Virus record (IMG/VR): IMGVR_UViG_3300030020_000050
Span: 1-41,758 of that record
Source: a virus
Length of the DNA: 41,758 nucleotides
Reading direction: 5' to 3' (one strand)
The translations under genes and the position numbers were made by a program. The notes under the pieces are model-generated. The model made no database searches, was not told the DNA's origin, and saw only the letters and a program-made list of their open reading frames with translations. Of this stretch, positions 20,974-30,015 are shown one piece after another. The first letter of the stretch is position 1. Each line of letters starts with the position of its first letter.

Positions 20974-23121
20974 CTATGGGTATCCGGCGGGCATCTTGCC
21001 TTTGACAGGGACCGAGGCGTTCTCGACACCCTGTTTAGCCCCGAGTTTCCCGAGGAGGTTGTTGAAGCTCACCCCGGCAGCGCTCATTTCCACGTCACCC
21101 TTGCCCGTCACCTGACCAAGGGAAGCCGCGAGGGTTTCCTGCGGGCCGCCGCCACCCCAGCCGCTCTCGCTGTTCGGAGAGGCAGGATGCAGGTAGGCGA
21201 TCGGTTCGCCCGCTTTGACGGGTTCCCCGACTTTCTTTTCGCTGGTGATGTTCTCAGCGTGGTAGATGTGCTTGCCCGCGTAAGGTCCGCTCGTGAGCGT
21301 GTAGCCCAAGAACCATCCGTCTTCCCAGCCGGGAGCGTGTTCGGAGCAGTAGACGATCCCATCGCCCATTGCCACGATCCACCCTGAGCCTGCGAAGTCC
21401 ACGCCCATGTCCACGCGCTCAGGCGTGAGATTTTGGATCTTGGCGAACGGGTTGACATAGCCTTCGACTTTGCTCGAACCGGGCTTGCCTTCTTCTTCCG
21501 CTTCCGTGACGCCACCCGAAGCAGCAGGCTCCAGGCGCGGCGGGAGGGTCTTCTCCAGGGTGACGGTGATCGCATCGCTGCGGTCGAGGATGTCAAGGGA
21601 CACGTTGGACACGACCCAGTTGCCATTCGCGGGACCGACGCCCTTGACGGAGCAAAGCTCGCCAGGTTGAGCAGCCCAGAGCGACGCGCGACCAGAGACC
21701 TTGATCGTGGCAATGCCGTCTCGGGCACCGATGCTCACGTCAGGCTCAACCCAGTCCACGCCATTCTTGCCACGCTCGACTTCCATTTTCACTTTCTGCT
21801 CCGTCAGCAGGTATTCACCCGAGACGTACCAGAGAGCGTTGTTGCGGACGAACGCGAACCAGGACACTTCCGACGCGAGGCGCTGGATGCAGTCCCATGT
21901 AGTCTCGCGGGGGCCACGAGAGAACGAGTAGACACCGGGAGTGACAGGGCCAGTCAGCCCTTCCGTCGAGGCGGTCACTCCATACACCCGGACCATATGT
22001 TCGGCTTCGGCTTTCGAGGGGCCGTAGTCCCCATTGCCAGAAGTGGCTTTGCCGGCGCCCGACTCCTGCACAGCCTGAGCCATTTCGGAGGTGTTGTAGT
22101 GGGTGTTGCCTGTCTCCATCTGGATGGCGCCGCCGTTGCCGGAGTAACCATTGACGAGGAACCCTTGGACCTGATCCTGGATCGTGGTCCCGTAGGTGGT
22201 GAGGTTCCCCGGTTCGAGCTGGAAGTAGTTAGGGGAGAGCTTGCCCGCTTCCGACTCCACGCAGAGCGCCTGGAGCATTGCCACCTGCGCCTTGAAGTGC
22301 GCTTTGAGTTCGACGGCCTCTTCGAGCGCTTCGTTCAGGATCTTCAACTGGCTCGTGGTCGCCGGGGCACCCTTCACGGTGATGCCGTCGGACGGCCCCA
22401 GGTTTTTCCCGGAGGATTCTTTCAGGTCGGTAGCGGTTTCCGCGAGAGTCGTGACAGCGATTGGCTGAGCTGCCTTTTCCTCCGGGATGTATGCGCCGAT
22501 GTTGACTTTCTGGTGGCGCGATGCAGCAGTCACGAGTTCGTGAACGAAGCCGGCGCGTGTCACCTTGCCGCGTTCGCGGATGATTGCTTCGCCCACCTCT
22601 TCCCGGAGCTGCGCTGCAACCCGGTCTTCAAAGGACAGTTCGAGCTTGGATTCCGTAACACGGAACCCCATGAGCCGGAACCAGATCCCGTCAAGGTTGA
22701 AGTCGATCGGGCGCTGCGGGAGGATCCACTCTTCTTCGTCTTCTTCCCCGTACCGCCCTGATTTCGAGGAGTCGGTGATGCTCCGCCGGGAGAACGTCTT
22801 GGCGGAGGACTTGCTCACGTCTTCCTTCTTGAACATCCACTTGGCAAAGAAGGGATGGTTGAGCAGCTCGAATTTGGGATCCTCGCAGACCAGCTTGATC
22901 GTCGAGGCGCCGGTGATTGTCAGTTCGACAGCCGCACTCTCAAGCGCGCCCATGACATTCCAGTCGTGAACATGCTTACCGTCCGGTTCGACAATCGTGA
23001 CCTTGGGATCCACGATCTCGCATTTCGTCAGATCGAAGGCATGGTTGACACGGTGTTCGGACCGTTCAAAGCGAGCCTGCTCAGCCTGATACAAGACGAC
23101 CGCTGCCGTAGGCTTACCCAT
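20974..23121 (-). CDS. Tail hub protein with C-terminal degenerate M23-like domain
   Basis: This encodes 715 residues from ATG 23121. The N-terminal 480 residues look like a gpD/gp27-type hub (DPKVTIVEPDGKHVHDW, WDCIQRLASEVSWFAFVRN, LWYVSGEYLL, IKVSGRASLWAAQPGE). From about residue 555 there is an M23 peptidase-like fold: TPERVDMGVDFAGSG, IVAMGDGIV, IYHAEN near 618, GEPVKAGEPIAYLH. The first zinc His of HxxxD is Asp here, so the domain is probably not an active peptidase, or it is a glycan-binding remnant. The hub joins tube and spike and passes through the cell envelope. Confidence 0.78.
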   Translation of the reverse strand: MGKPTAAVVLYQAEQARFERSEHRVNHAFDLTKCEIVDPKVTIVEPDGKHVHDWNVMGALESAAVELTITGASTIKLVCEDPKFELLNHPFFAKWMFKKEDVSKSSAKTFSRRSITDSSKSGRYGEEDEEEWILPQRPIDFNLDGIWFRLMGFRVTESKLELSFEDRVAAQLREEVGEAIIRERGKVTRAGFVHELVTAASRHQKVNIGAYIPEEKAAQPIAVTTLAETATDLKESSGKNLGPSDGITVKGAPATTSQLKILNEALEEAVELKAHFKAQVAMLQALCVESEAGKLSPNYFQLEPGNLTTYGTTIQDQVQGFLVNGYSGNGGAIQMETGNTHYNTSEMAQAVQESGAGKATSGNGDYGPSKAEAEHMVRVYGVTASTEGLTGPVTPGVYSFSRGPRETTWDCIQRLASEVSWFAFVRNNALWYVSGEYLLTEQKVKMEVERGKNGVDWVEPDVSIGARDGIATIKVSGRASLWAAQPGELCSVKGVGPANGNWVVSNVSLDILDRSDAITVTLEKTLPPRLEPAASGGVTEAEEEGKPGSSKVEGYVNPFAKIQNLTPERVDMGVDFAGSGWIVAMGDGIVYCSEHAPGWEDGWFLGYTLTSGPYAGKHIYHAENITSEKKVGEPVKAGEPIAYLHPASPNSESGWGGGGPQETLAASLGQVTGKGDVEMSAAGVSFNNLLGKLGAKQGVENASVPVKGKMPAGYP

Positions 23122-23124
23122 TGT

Positions 23125-23862
23125 CTACCTTCCGTATTTCTGCTCCCATTGACGGAGGAGCGCCTTTGACGGGAGCTTGATTTCCTGTCCGGCGCGGACC
23201 TTGGAGGTGGCGCCCTGGATCCACTTCTTCCCGTGTTTGCCGCTGTTCAGGTGGGCGAGAGGGCCGCCGAGACGGGCGTTTTTGAACAGGTGCTTGGCAA
23301 TCTGTTCAAAGCTCTCTTCGTTCTTGACGCGGTAGCCGCCCGGCACCTTGTCGTCTTCGAGTCTGCCGAGCGCTTCGAGGGAATCGTTATGCACCATGTA
23401 GGTGACGGCGACATCCTGGCGGAGCAGCGCGCCGGTCTGGTCATCCCTGATGGCCTCACCCCAGTCCAGTCCGACAATGACCCACGAGAGTTCCGCGTGC
23501 TTATCGGCGTCGTTCGGGATCGTGCCCAGTCCATAGAGACTGAGTAGCGGAGGTTCAGCGGGAGTGCCTTCGAGCGCGAGGCCGGCGAATTCTTCCAGGA
23601 GGGCGCGCTGGTCATCGAGATCCGCTTCCTGGCCAATGCCAAATGTGTCAAGCATCGACGGGATCTTGTGCTTGTACGATTCGGCCGGGCCACGCCAGAC
23701 GGTGAGGGGAGGCAAGTACGGACGCTTGACCTCCTCCCATGTGCCGATGCCGCCTGTCGTGGTGATGCTACCCGACCCGTATTTCAGGACGAGCGCGCGA
23801 CCGTGGCCGGCCGTGTCATTCGTTTCCGCGATTTCATACGCTGCGGGGTCTGAGTTCGGCAC
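23125..23862 (-). CDS. LysM-like tail/baseplate protein
   Basis: This encodes 245 residues from GTG 23862, with GAGGAG four bases upstream. The middle (VWRGPAESYKHKIPSMLDTF, SWVIVGLDWGEA) is like the region before LysM in tail proteins next to tape measures. The C-terminal 60 residues (EQIAKHLFKNARLGGPLAHL, then VRAGQEIKLPSKALL) form a LysM-like repeat similar to XkdP and gp53-like proteins. It likely links the tail tube initiator with hub or peptidoglycan. Confidence 0.7.
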   Translation of the reverse strand: MPNSDPAAYEIAETNDTAGHGRALVLKYGSGSITTTGGIGTWEEVKRPYLPPLTVWRGPAESYKHKIPSMLDTFGIGQEADLDDQRALLEEFAGLALEGTPAEPPLLSLYGLGTIPNDADKHAELSWVIVGLDWGEAIRDDQTGALLRQDVAVTYMVHNDSLEALGRLEDDKVPGGYRVKNEESFEQIAKHLFKNARLGGPLAHLNSGKHGKKWIQGATSKVRAGQEIKLPSKALLRQWEQKYGR

Positions 23863-23870
23863 GGTACTCC

Positions 23871-25964
23871 TCAGCGATTGGTTTCGTGGTTCCGGTTATG
23901 GCGGTTGACCGCTTCGGTGAGCTGCTTCCCGTCGAGGTACACTTTGTTGTCAACTTCAAACACGATTTTGCCGTTGCGGTTGGTGACGTTGGCGCCACCG
24001 TCCAGGCCCTCGTGCGGAGTGACATGTTCGCCGGGGTTGATCGTGTACCGGGTGCCCGTCGTCGGATCCGTCCATGTCGGGCTGAGCCGCTGATCCTTCG
24101 TCACATGCTTGCTACCGGCGTTCGTCCCCGCGTAGGGGTTGCGGCCGGCCAAGCGCCCACCAGGGAAGTAGTGGGGGAGCTGGGAGGCGTGGTGTTCGCC
24201 CGCTTCAAGGTGTGGATGCCCGTGGGCGTGTTCGCCCGGTTTCGGGTGTTCCTTGAAGGTTTTGGTGCCAGGGATGATCCCGAGCTTTTCTTCCCATTGC
24301 CTCTGCGTTTTTTCCTGTCCGCCGAGGTGGTGCTGTTTGGCAATGACCACCAGGGCAGTCAACGCGGCAGCGATCGGGATGAGCGGCAGGAGGCCAGTCG
24401 CACCGAGCGCCGGCTCAGCCAACTGGAGGATGTTCGCCATGCCCGCGTTACGCAGCGCCATCAGCGCAGCCTCGGGTCCAGCGACGGCACCTCCACCCGC
24501 TACCTCAGCAGCGAACGAAGCACCGGCGGCCTCAACCGTCTCAGCGAACAGGGCGCCTGAGCCTGTGATCTCAGCAGCGGCGCCTGGGCCACCCGTGAAG
24601 GGCGACAGCAGGACTTTGAAGGCCGTTGCCACGCCCGAGACGATGAACGCCGCAGGAGCCAGTACAGCGAGGAACGCGAGGAACGCGCCGGTCGCCACTT
24701 TCACGGGACCAGGAAGTTCATGGAAGAACGAGGACACACCCTGCGCGGCAGTCCCGAGCATGTGGAAGCCTTGCAGGACATACGGTCCGAAGACCCGCCC
24801 GAGTTCGACAGAGACGTCCTTGAGCTGGGCCGTCACTTTTTCAAACTGGGCGCCGAGGGTTTCCGTCGTCTGCGCGTAGTGGGATTCCAGCGTCGAGTCC
24901 CCTTTGACCCCTTCGAGGCGGGCCAGGATCTTCGTGTACGCCGGGAGCTGCGACATCGACAGGAAGATCGTGCCGGCGCTACGAGCACCCCCGAACATCG
25001 TGGCAATGTCCTGTGTGGATTCATTGCCCATCGTCTTCTTGTCTTCGGTGATCCTCTTGATGACGTTTTCAAAACCACCGGAGGTCTGGAGGAGGTTCTG
25101 GAGTTCGTCCTTACCAAAGCCGAGCTTCTCCGCAGCGCGGAGGCCAGCGCCTTTCAGCGTGATCGCTTTGATAAGCGTGGTCCGCAGCAGGGTTGCGAAC
25201 GAGACCGCGCCACCCGCACTCTGGTCGCGTGATGCCGCAGCGAGAGCCGCGAGAATGTCACGCTGAGGGATACCCAGCGCACCGGCAACCGGGAACAGAT
25301 TGTTTTTGAACATCGAGTTGAGTTCCGGGAGGTGCATCTTGCCCGCACCGACCGTTTCGTCGAGGAGCGCCATCTCTTCGCGGAACGATTTGACACCCTT
25401 GTGGCCCGAGTCCCACGCAGAGGTGAGGGCTTCGACCGTGCTAGGCAGAGAATCCAGTCCGATTTTCGCTCCCATTGCCGAAGCACGCAGAGCATTCTGG
25501 TCGGTCGTGACGTTCTGGAACACGGACTGGAGTGGGTACAGGGCTTCCGCGACTTCCTTCGGCCCGTAGCCGAACTTGGCAAACGAGCTGGCGCCGCGTT
25601 CAAGTTCCTGCCGCTGCTTCTTAGTCGCGTGCGCCTGAGTTTCGAGCAGCTTGAACTGACGTTCCGCATCTACAGCCTCTTTGACGCTGACACCGATCAG
25701 GGCAGCAGCGGCAATAGAGACCGGGGCGGTGTAGCGTGCGATCTGGTGGGCTTTCTTAGCGAACGAATCCAGCCGGCCCGAGAGGACGCTCAGCGCATTG
25801 CCAGCGACTTCGGTCTCTTTCTCCATCTTGGAACCGATGTTCGACTCAGCAGCCGCCGTACCGATCCCCTTCACCGAGTCAGCGACACCCGCCGCCTCAG
25901 TCTCGAACGCCGAACCTCCCAGGAGGCGCACACGTACAGCTACCTCTTGCGCCTCAAGAGCCAT
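23871..25964 (-). CDS. Tape measure protein
   Basis: This encodes 697 residues from ATG 25964, with AGGGGG upstream. It follows the tail chaperones and is long, helical and Ala-rich. A TP901-type core is visible (KEAVDAERQFKLLETQAH, SAGGAVSFATLLRTT, GSDSTL-like loops). Two hydrophobic stretches lie near 440-470 (VATGAFLAFLAVLAPAAFIV) and 555-575 (LLPLIPIAAALTALVVIA). A His-rich region follows (EHPKPGEHAHGHPHLEAGEH). It sets tail length and may form a channel for DNA. At 697 residues it predicts a rather short tail. Confidence 0.92.
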   Translation of the reverse strand: MALEAQEVAVRVRLLGGSAFETEAAGVADSVKGIGTAAAESNIGSKMEKETEVAGNALSVLSGRLDSFAKKAHQIARYTAPVSIAAAALIGVSVKEAVDAERQFKLLETQAHATKKQRQELERGASSFAKFGYGPKEVAEALYPLQSVFQNVTTDQNALRASAMGAKIGLDSLPSTVEALTSAWDSGHKGVKSFREEMALLDETVGAGKMHLPELNSMFKNNLFPVAGALGIPQRDILAALAAASRDQSAGGAVSFATLLRTTLIKAITLKGAGLRAAEKLGFGKDELQNLLQTSGGFENVIKRITEDKKTMGNESTQDIATMFGGARSAGTIFLSMSQLPAYTKILARLEGVKGDSTLESHYAQTTETLGAQFEKVTAQLKDVSVELGRVFGPYVLQGFHMLGTAAQGVSSFFHELPGPVKVATGAFLAFLAVLAPAAFIVSGVATAFKVLLSPFTGGPGAAAEITGSGALFAETVEAAGASFAAEVAGGGAVAGPEAALMALRNAGMANILQLAEPALGATGLLPLIPIAAALTALVVIAKQHHLGGQEKTQRQWEEKLGIIPGTKTFKEHPKPGEHAHGHPHLEAGEHHASQLPHYFPGGRLAGRNPYAGTNAGSKHVTKDQRLSPTWTDPTTGTRYTINPGEHVTPHEGLDGGANVTNRNGKIVFEVDNKVYLDGKQLTEAVNRHNRNHETNR

Positions 25965-25973
25965 GTGGTCCCC

Positions 25974-26698
25974 CTAGAAGAGTTCGACAATCCGATTACG
26001 GATCAAGAGCGCGAGCTGGTCATCCTGCTCCGCCTTGAACTTCAATGCGGCCCGTGTGAGAGCCTGCGCCGCGAGAACGAGATCCGAGTCCTCTGACTGG
26101 ATCAGGGTGAGGCCGTCAGCCACGCCGAGGTGAGCGGCAATGGCGATCGTCCTGATGTCCTCGCGGTCCGCTAGTTTCCCAGGTACTCCTCGTCGATCTT
26201 GAGGGTCGTGTCCTGGAGCCACAGCGCTACCGTGTTCGCGCACCGGATGAGTGCGTATTCGTTGCCACCGAACAGCGCGTGGACCGTCTCGAGTACCGTG
26301 TCCGTGGTCGGGAGTCCGAGTGCCTCGTCGAGGCGCGGATCACCGATGAACACGGGCGAGTCGGCAAGCGGTTTCACGACGCCGTCCACGCGGATGAGGA
26401 CATCCTCAGCGCACGTAACAATGAGGTCGCTCGCGGCGAGGTACTGTGCCTCGGACGGATCCTTGACATTGGTGAGATCCTGCGCGCCGGCGTTCAGCGA
26501 CTTGAACGAGATCCACTTGTAGCGGATCAGGAGCAGGCCGTCGTAGCCGGGAACAACAAGGTCAAGCGGCTTCGCTTTCGTACCGAGCTGTTCCCGGCTC
26601 TTCCGTAGTATTGACAGGACCGACTGAGCATCCGTCTCCGGTGGGTGCTGCTCCGTCGCGGATGCAGGGTCAGGGGTGGGGATGTTCGAGTCGGACAT
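25974..26698 (-). CDS. Tail assembly chaperone fusion made by -1 frameshift
   Basis: The upstream frame (26698-26174) joins the -1 frame (26174-25974) at GGGAAAC, giving about 241 residues (175 plus 66). The added part begins LADREDIRTIAIAAHLG and ends RNRIVELF. The downstream frame has no good own start. Such gpG/gpGT-like fusions occur in many tailed phages and guide tube assembly on the tape measure. Base 26174 is read twice. Confidence 0.87.
26171..26698 (-). CDS. Tail assembly chaperone, unshifted form
   Basis: This encodes 175 residues from ATG 26698, with AGAGGAG upstream. The protein starts MSDSNIPTPDPASATEQHP with a Pro-rich N-terminus and then a mixed fold (LGTKAKPLDLVVPGYDGLLL). 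It ends KIDEEYLGN at the TAG directly after the slippery sequence. It lies between tube and tape measure genes, the usual chaperone position. It is the abundant form of the chaperone pair. Confidence 0.87.
   Translation of the reverse strand: MSDSNIPTPDPASATEQHPPETDAQSVLSILRKSREQLGTKAKPLDLVVPGYDGLLLIRYKWISFKSLNAGAQDLTNVKDPSEAQYLAASDLIVTCAEDVLIRVDGVVKPLADSPVFIGDPRLDEALGLPTTDTVLETVHALFGGNEYALIRCANTVALWLQDTTLKIDEEYLGN
26174..26180 (-). promoter_or_regulatory. Slippery heptamer for -1 ribosomal frameshift
   Basis: Reading leftward, the bases are G GGA AAC (zero frame: CTG GGA AAC TAG), an exact X XXY YYZ slippery site. The zero-frame stop TAG (26173-26171) follows directly. The -1 frame continues from CTA GCG GAC to 25974. 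Confidence 0.9.
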
Positions 26699-26707
26699 AT
26701 GTCTCCT

Positions 26708-27145
26708 CTAGGCGCTGTTGACGGATGTGATTTCAGACTTGGGCGAGACCATGAACTCGATCACGGCTGCTTTGTCTGACTCGGAGTCGGTCGGGGGCGG
26801 CGTTACATCCACGAGTCGTCCGGTGTAGACGATCGAGTGGCCTTTCTTTTTGCCGTTCGGGTCGAGCGGCTGCTTCGAGACTTCGGCTTCTGCGCGACCG
26901 GCCTGCGTGATGAGCCATTCGATGCTCGGGTCCACCGTCGTGTCGTACAGCCGGGACACGGTGATGTTGTCAATCGACTTCGGACCACCGAGCGAAAGCT
27001 CGGCAGCCAGGCCATTGGCGGGACGGTACTTCGTGTCCTTCGCCTTGGCCGCGCCACCGGACATCTTGTCACAGATGAGCACGAGCTTCGTGCCTTCCAC
27101 TCCGGTGATTGTCAGGGTCACTTCATAGAGATCCTCGCGGAACAT
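26708..27145 (-). CDS. Tail tube protein
   Basis: This encodes 145 residues starting MFREDLYEVTLTITGVEG. The gene lies directly after the sheath gene, with TAGGCCGCG before the ATG. It is beta-rich (VTLTITGVEGTKLVLICDKM, IDNITVSRLYDTTVDPSIEW, VIEFMVSPKSEI) and of the size of myovirus tube proteins. The tube is the inner tail channel for DNA. The identity is mainly by position and length plus beta pattern. Confidence 0.78.
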   Translation of the reverse strand: MFREDLYEVTLTITGVEGTKLVLICDKMSGGAAKAKDTKYRPANGLAAELSLGGPKSIDNITVSRLYDTTVDPSIEWLITQAGRAEAEVSKQPLDPNGKKKGHSIVYTGRLVDVTPPPTDSESDKAAVIEFMVSPKSEITSVNSA

Positions 27146-27151
27146 CGCGGC

Positions 27152-28588
27152 CTACACTTCCTGCGCCAGCGTGACGCGCGTGAGGTTGAGGTTGATGGAG
27201 TCCGCACCAGGCGACCGCTTGCACGCGATGTTCGCGTTCAGGTTGCCTTCCGCCTCGGTACCGATCGTGTTCACGTCGGAGCCAGCGTCCACGGAGAACG
27301 CTTCGCCGGCGGTCAGGCCGAACAGGGCGCCGATCTGGTAAAGACCCAGGAGCATCGCGGAGAGCTTGTTGCCGTATTCGGCCTGGAGCGTGCCCAGCCC
27401 GTCGATCTCCCCGAAGAGGAGACCTTCCTCAATCGACAGCGCTTTCCATTCGATCGCCATGTCCAGACGGACGTTGGAGAACTGGAGGTACAGCGGTTCG
27501 GTGTTCGGGTTCGCCAGGGTCCGATTGCCAAACGCCCGGACCTGACCCAGCACACTCTTCGAGACGTTGATCCCGGCGGTGTAGAGGGCTTCCGTTTCGG
27601 TTTCGCTGAACGTGGTTTCCTGACCGAGCGAGGTGTAGAACACCGCACGCCTACCGGCCGGCGCCAGGTTCGGGTTGCCAGCAGCGTCGATGGCGGAGCA
27701 CTTCGCGGCGATGAAGGGACTCTCCGGGCAGTACCGGGTAGAGGTGACACCCGGCAGGCCGGGGATCGACTGCCACGAAGCGAACACGGCGCCCGCTTTC
27801 GCGGTCGCACCCAGCGCAGCACGCAGGGCTTCGCCTTCCGCCTTGAGAGCGGATTCGGTAGAGCCAGCAGCAGCGTCAGCGACAGCGCGCCTTTTCTGTT
27901 CCGAGGCGATCTTGAAGAGCGCTTCGACAACCGCTTTCGTGGCGACACCCGGAACGGACACCTGGCCCGGACCGAATTCCGACTTGAACGACTTGAGCGC
28001 CGCTTCGTATTCCACGGTGGTCGGGGCGATATTCGTGCCACCAACCAGCGTCACCGTTTCCGCGAGCGGGACTTCCGCCGGGAAGGTGCTCGTCAGAACC
28101 ACGAAGGTGTTGTTGCTTTTCGACCAGGCGATAGCTTCTTCGTAGGACGCGAACACGGGAGAGGTTTCCACCGTTTCCGTGCCGTTCTTGACGGTGAGCT
28201 GGAACTTCGTGGTTTCGACCGTCGCCGCGACAACGGACAGCGCGTTGCCCCACACCCCCGCAGAGGAAGCGGTGATTGTCAGGATGTTGGTCGAGGTGCC
28301 TTTGCCTTTGAGCGTGATCGTGCCCTTGACAGCGGTCGAGCCGATTGCGCGGCAGAAGTACAGACGCGAGCCGCCTTCGGAGAAGAAGGTTTCGACTGCG
28401 TCCGACAGGGTTGCGGAGTAGGTACCGCGTCCACCGAAGATCCGCTGGAACTGGGCGAAGCTGGTGAGCAGTACCGGGAAGGACGGGCCAGCCTGTGAAT
28501 AGCCGACCGCGAACCACGTACCCGTGCTTGTGAGCGGCGTGGTGGGGGGAAGGGCCGTAGACCCCGTTACGTTAGATCCTGGACGCAT
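27152..28588 (-). CDS. Tail sheath protein
   Basis: This encodes 478 residues from ATG 28588; a GAGGAG lies about 10 bases upstream. The longer upstream reading overlaps another gene and is rejected. FAVGYSQAGPSFPVLLTSF, then GGRGTYSATLSDAVETFFSE and RLYFCRAIG are typical of the sheath family N-terminus. NPNTEPLYLQFSNVRLDMAI, then GDVNTIG-like and LNANIACKRSPGADSINLNL form the conserved C-terminal part. The sheath surrounds the tube and contracts at infection. This gene identifies the phage as a myovirus. Confidence 0.94.
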   Translation of the reverse strand: MRPGSNVTGSTALPPTTPLTSTGTWFAVGYSQAGPSFPVLLTSFAQFQRIFGGRGTYSATLSDAVETFFSEGGSRLYFCRAIGSTAVKGTITLKGKGTSTNILTITASSAGVWGNALSVVAATVETTKFQLTVKNGTETVETSPVFASYEEAIAWSKSNNTFVVLTSTFPAEVPLAETVTLVGGTNIAPTTVEYEAALKSFKSEFGPGQVSVPGVATKAVVEALFKIASEQKRRAVADAAAGSTESALKAEGEALRAALGATAKAGAVFASWQSIPGLPGVTSTRYCPESPFIAAKCSAIDAAGNPNLAPAGRRAVFYTSLGQETTFSETETEALYTAGINVSKSVLGQVRAFGNRTLANPNTEPLYLQFSNVRLDMAIEWKALSIEEGLLFGEIDGLGTLQAEYGNKLSAMLLGLYQIGALFGLTAGEAFSVDAGSDVNTIGTEAEGNLNANIACKRSPGADSINLNLTRVTLAQEV

Positions 28589-28784
28589 CGACGCCAAGCT
28601 CCTCTGTGGTAGTAGTGTCAGCGATGACCGGAGCAGGCTCCGGGTCGGGCGTGGGGGCATCTGTGGGCACAAGGCGCCCCAGGTCGATCAATCGCTGATC
28701 GGGCGTGTCAATGACATCCCCAAAGACGAGTGGTTCGCCGTTCTCCAGGTACTCAACGTAAGTACCGACATATGTGTAAGGCAA
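28572..28784 (-). CDS. Unknown small protein before the sheath gene
   Basis: This encodes 70 residues from TTG 28784, with AGGAG six bases upstream. The protein reads PYTYVGTYVEYLENGEPLVF, then DQRLIDLGRLVPTD, and has a Pro/Thr-rich acidic end. It overlaps the sheath gene by 17 bases. Small proteins in this place are often head-tail or tail-terminator partners. Function is unknown. Confidence 0.65.
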   Translation of the reverse strand: MPYTYVGTYVEYLENGEPLVFGDVIDTPDQRLIDLGRLVPTDAPTPDPEPAPVIADTTTTEELGVDASRI

Positions 28785-28793
28785 GGGGTTCTC

Positions 28794-29411
28794 CTATGGC
28801 GTCTGAGGTTTGCTGCCAACTGGTGTCTGCTGTGTGATGAGCGGCAACGCGCCCGGTTCGACACCAGGAGTAGACGACGGTTCCTGCGGGCCGGCGAAGC
28901 GCCGGCTGACATTGCGGACTTCCGTCTGGAACTCCAACTGCGCCGCACCGAACGTGCGCGCCGACGCCTCGGAGACATGGACGCCGTAGTCCTCACTCAG
29001 CCAGTCCGTAGCGACAGCGAAGTCTTCGAGGCTCCCCTTGTCGGTGAAGATCGACCGGATGACCCCGGCGTAAATCTTCGCTAGCCTCTCGGAAGAGGTG
29101 CGGTCCTGTGAGCTGACAGCGACCCCGACCTTCATCGGGAACGTCGCTCGGTACGCTTTCGTACCGTCAGGCTGTGGGTGGGCCAGCTTGTCGCTGGAGA
29201 TCAGGATTGCCGGGAGCTGCTCTTCCGGGAAGTGGTTGAAGTCCGAGCTGAACGTGTAAGAACCTGGCAATGGCAGCGTGCCGAATTCGTCGCCAATGTG
29301 ACGCTCGACGAAGCCCAAGTACGTGGGCATCCACAGCTTGAGCGTGGCGACATATGCGTTCTCAACATCGGTTGCGAGAACGAGAGGTCCGAAGACTTCG
29401 AGGTCACTCAT
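28794..29411 (-). CDS. Tail terminator/neck protein (putative)
   Basis: This encodes 205 residues from ATG 29411, with AGGGGG upstream. The sequence includes YVATLKLWMPTYLGFVERHI, RATFPMKVGVAVSSQDRTS, then ERLAKIYAGVIRSIFTDKGS and FQTEVRNVSRRF. It resembles neck proteins of the Tc1 kind that cap the tube before joining the head, including the late strand before a disordered C-terminus. The family assignment is by position and pattern. Confidence 0.65.
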   Translation of the reverse strand: MSDLEVFGPLVLATDVENAYVATLKLWMPTYLGFVERHIGDEFGTLPLPGSYTFSSDFNHFPEEQLPAILISSDKLAHPQPDGTKAYRATFPMKVGVAVSSQDRTSSERLAKIYAGVIRSIFTDKGSLEDFAVATDWLSEDYGVHVSEASARTFGAAQLEFQTEVRNVSRRFAGPQEPSSTPGVEPGALPLITQQTPVGSKPQTP

Positions 29412-29418
29412 GTGCCCC

Positions 29419-30015
29419 CTACAGGTATTTGGAGAAGAACGAGGTGTCGCTACTCTTCGCGCTCTTCAACCAGTTCTCGGCGGCATAGCCAGGACCGCCC
29501 ATGATCCACTCCGAGCACCAGCCCGTAATGACAAAGGCATCCTCGGCGCTGATTGCCAGGATCCGGCGACGCTTCTGACCTTCCTTGCTCTTCACGTTCT
29601 GCACCATTCGGGCGTAGAAGAGTTTGGCTTTGCCTTTCGAGTTGACCCCGAAGACAGCGGAAGCGTTAGTCACGTAGCGGTACTGCTCTTTGTGCGCCGG
29701 CATTGTCAACGCCTGGAACAGCTCGTCCGGGATCCGGGTGTCGCCGTCTTTCTTGGTGCGGCGTTGCCGGTCGCGGAAGGTTTCCGGGTTCGCGCCCTCC
29801 TTGATCTTCTGCTCCACCGTTGTAGGCAGCAGAGGCAGGTACGGATCCGAGCGCACCCGGCGGGCCTGCTGGATCTGTAGGAGGCCAACCATCTCCTCCA
29901 TCAGGGGACGGCTCTTCTTCGCCCGAGCGCCCATCGCGGCAATGTGAGACGCGACCGCGAGATCGCCGTTGACTTCGATGTACGCCTTGAACGAAGAAGG
30001 GCGCGGCTTAGCCAC
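29419..30015 (-). CDS. Head-tail joining (neck) protein, putative
   Basis: This encodes 198 residues from GTG 30015, overlapping the previous TAG. It is basic (ARRVRSDPYLPLL, RDRQRRTKKDGDTRIP) with a beta-rich C-terminal part (ASAVFGVNSKGKAKLFYARM, RRRILAISAEDAFVI). It sits between connector and tail terminator genes, like Ne1/gp10-type or virion-morphogenesis proteins. Function is inferred. Confidence 0.62.
   Translation of the reverse strand: MAKPRPSSFKAYIEVNGDLAVASHIAAMGARAKKSRPLMEEMVGLLQIQQARRVRSDPYLPLLPTTVEQKIKEGANPETFRDRQRRTKKDGDTRIPDELFQALTMPAHKEQYRYVTNASAVFGVNSKGKAKLFYARMVQNVKSKEGQKRRRILAISAEDAFVITGWCSEWIMGGPGYAAENWLKSAKSSDTSFFSKYL

Noticed and set aside
26837-28498. A 553-residue open frame on the plus strand opposite tail tube and sheath
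   Set aside because: Its composition (Arg, Gly, Phe, Asp) is that of an antisense shadow and it crosses two real genes.
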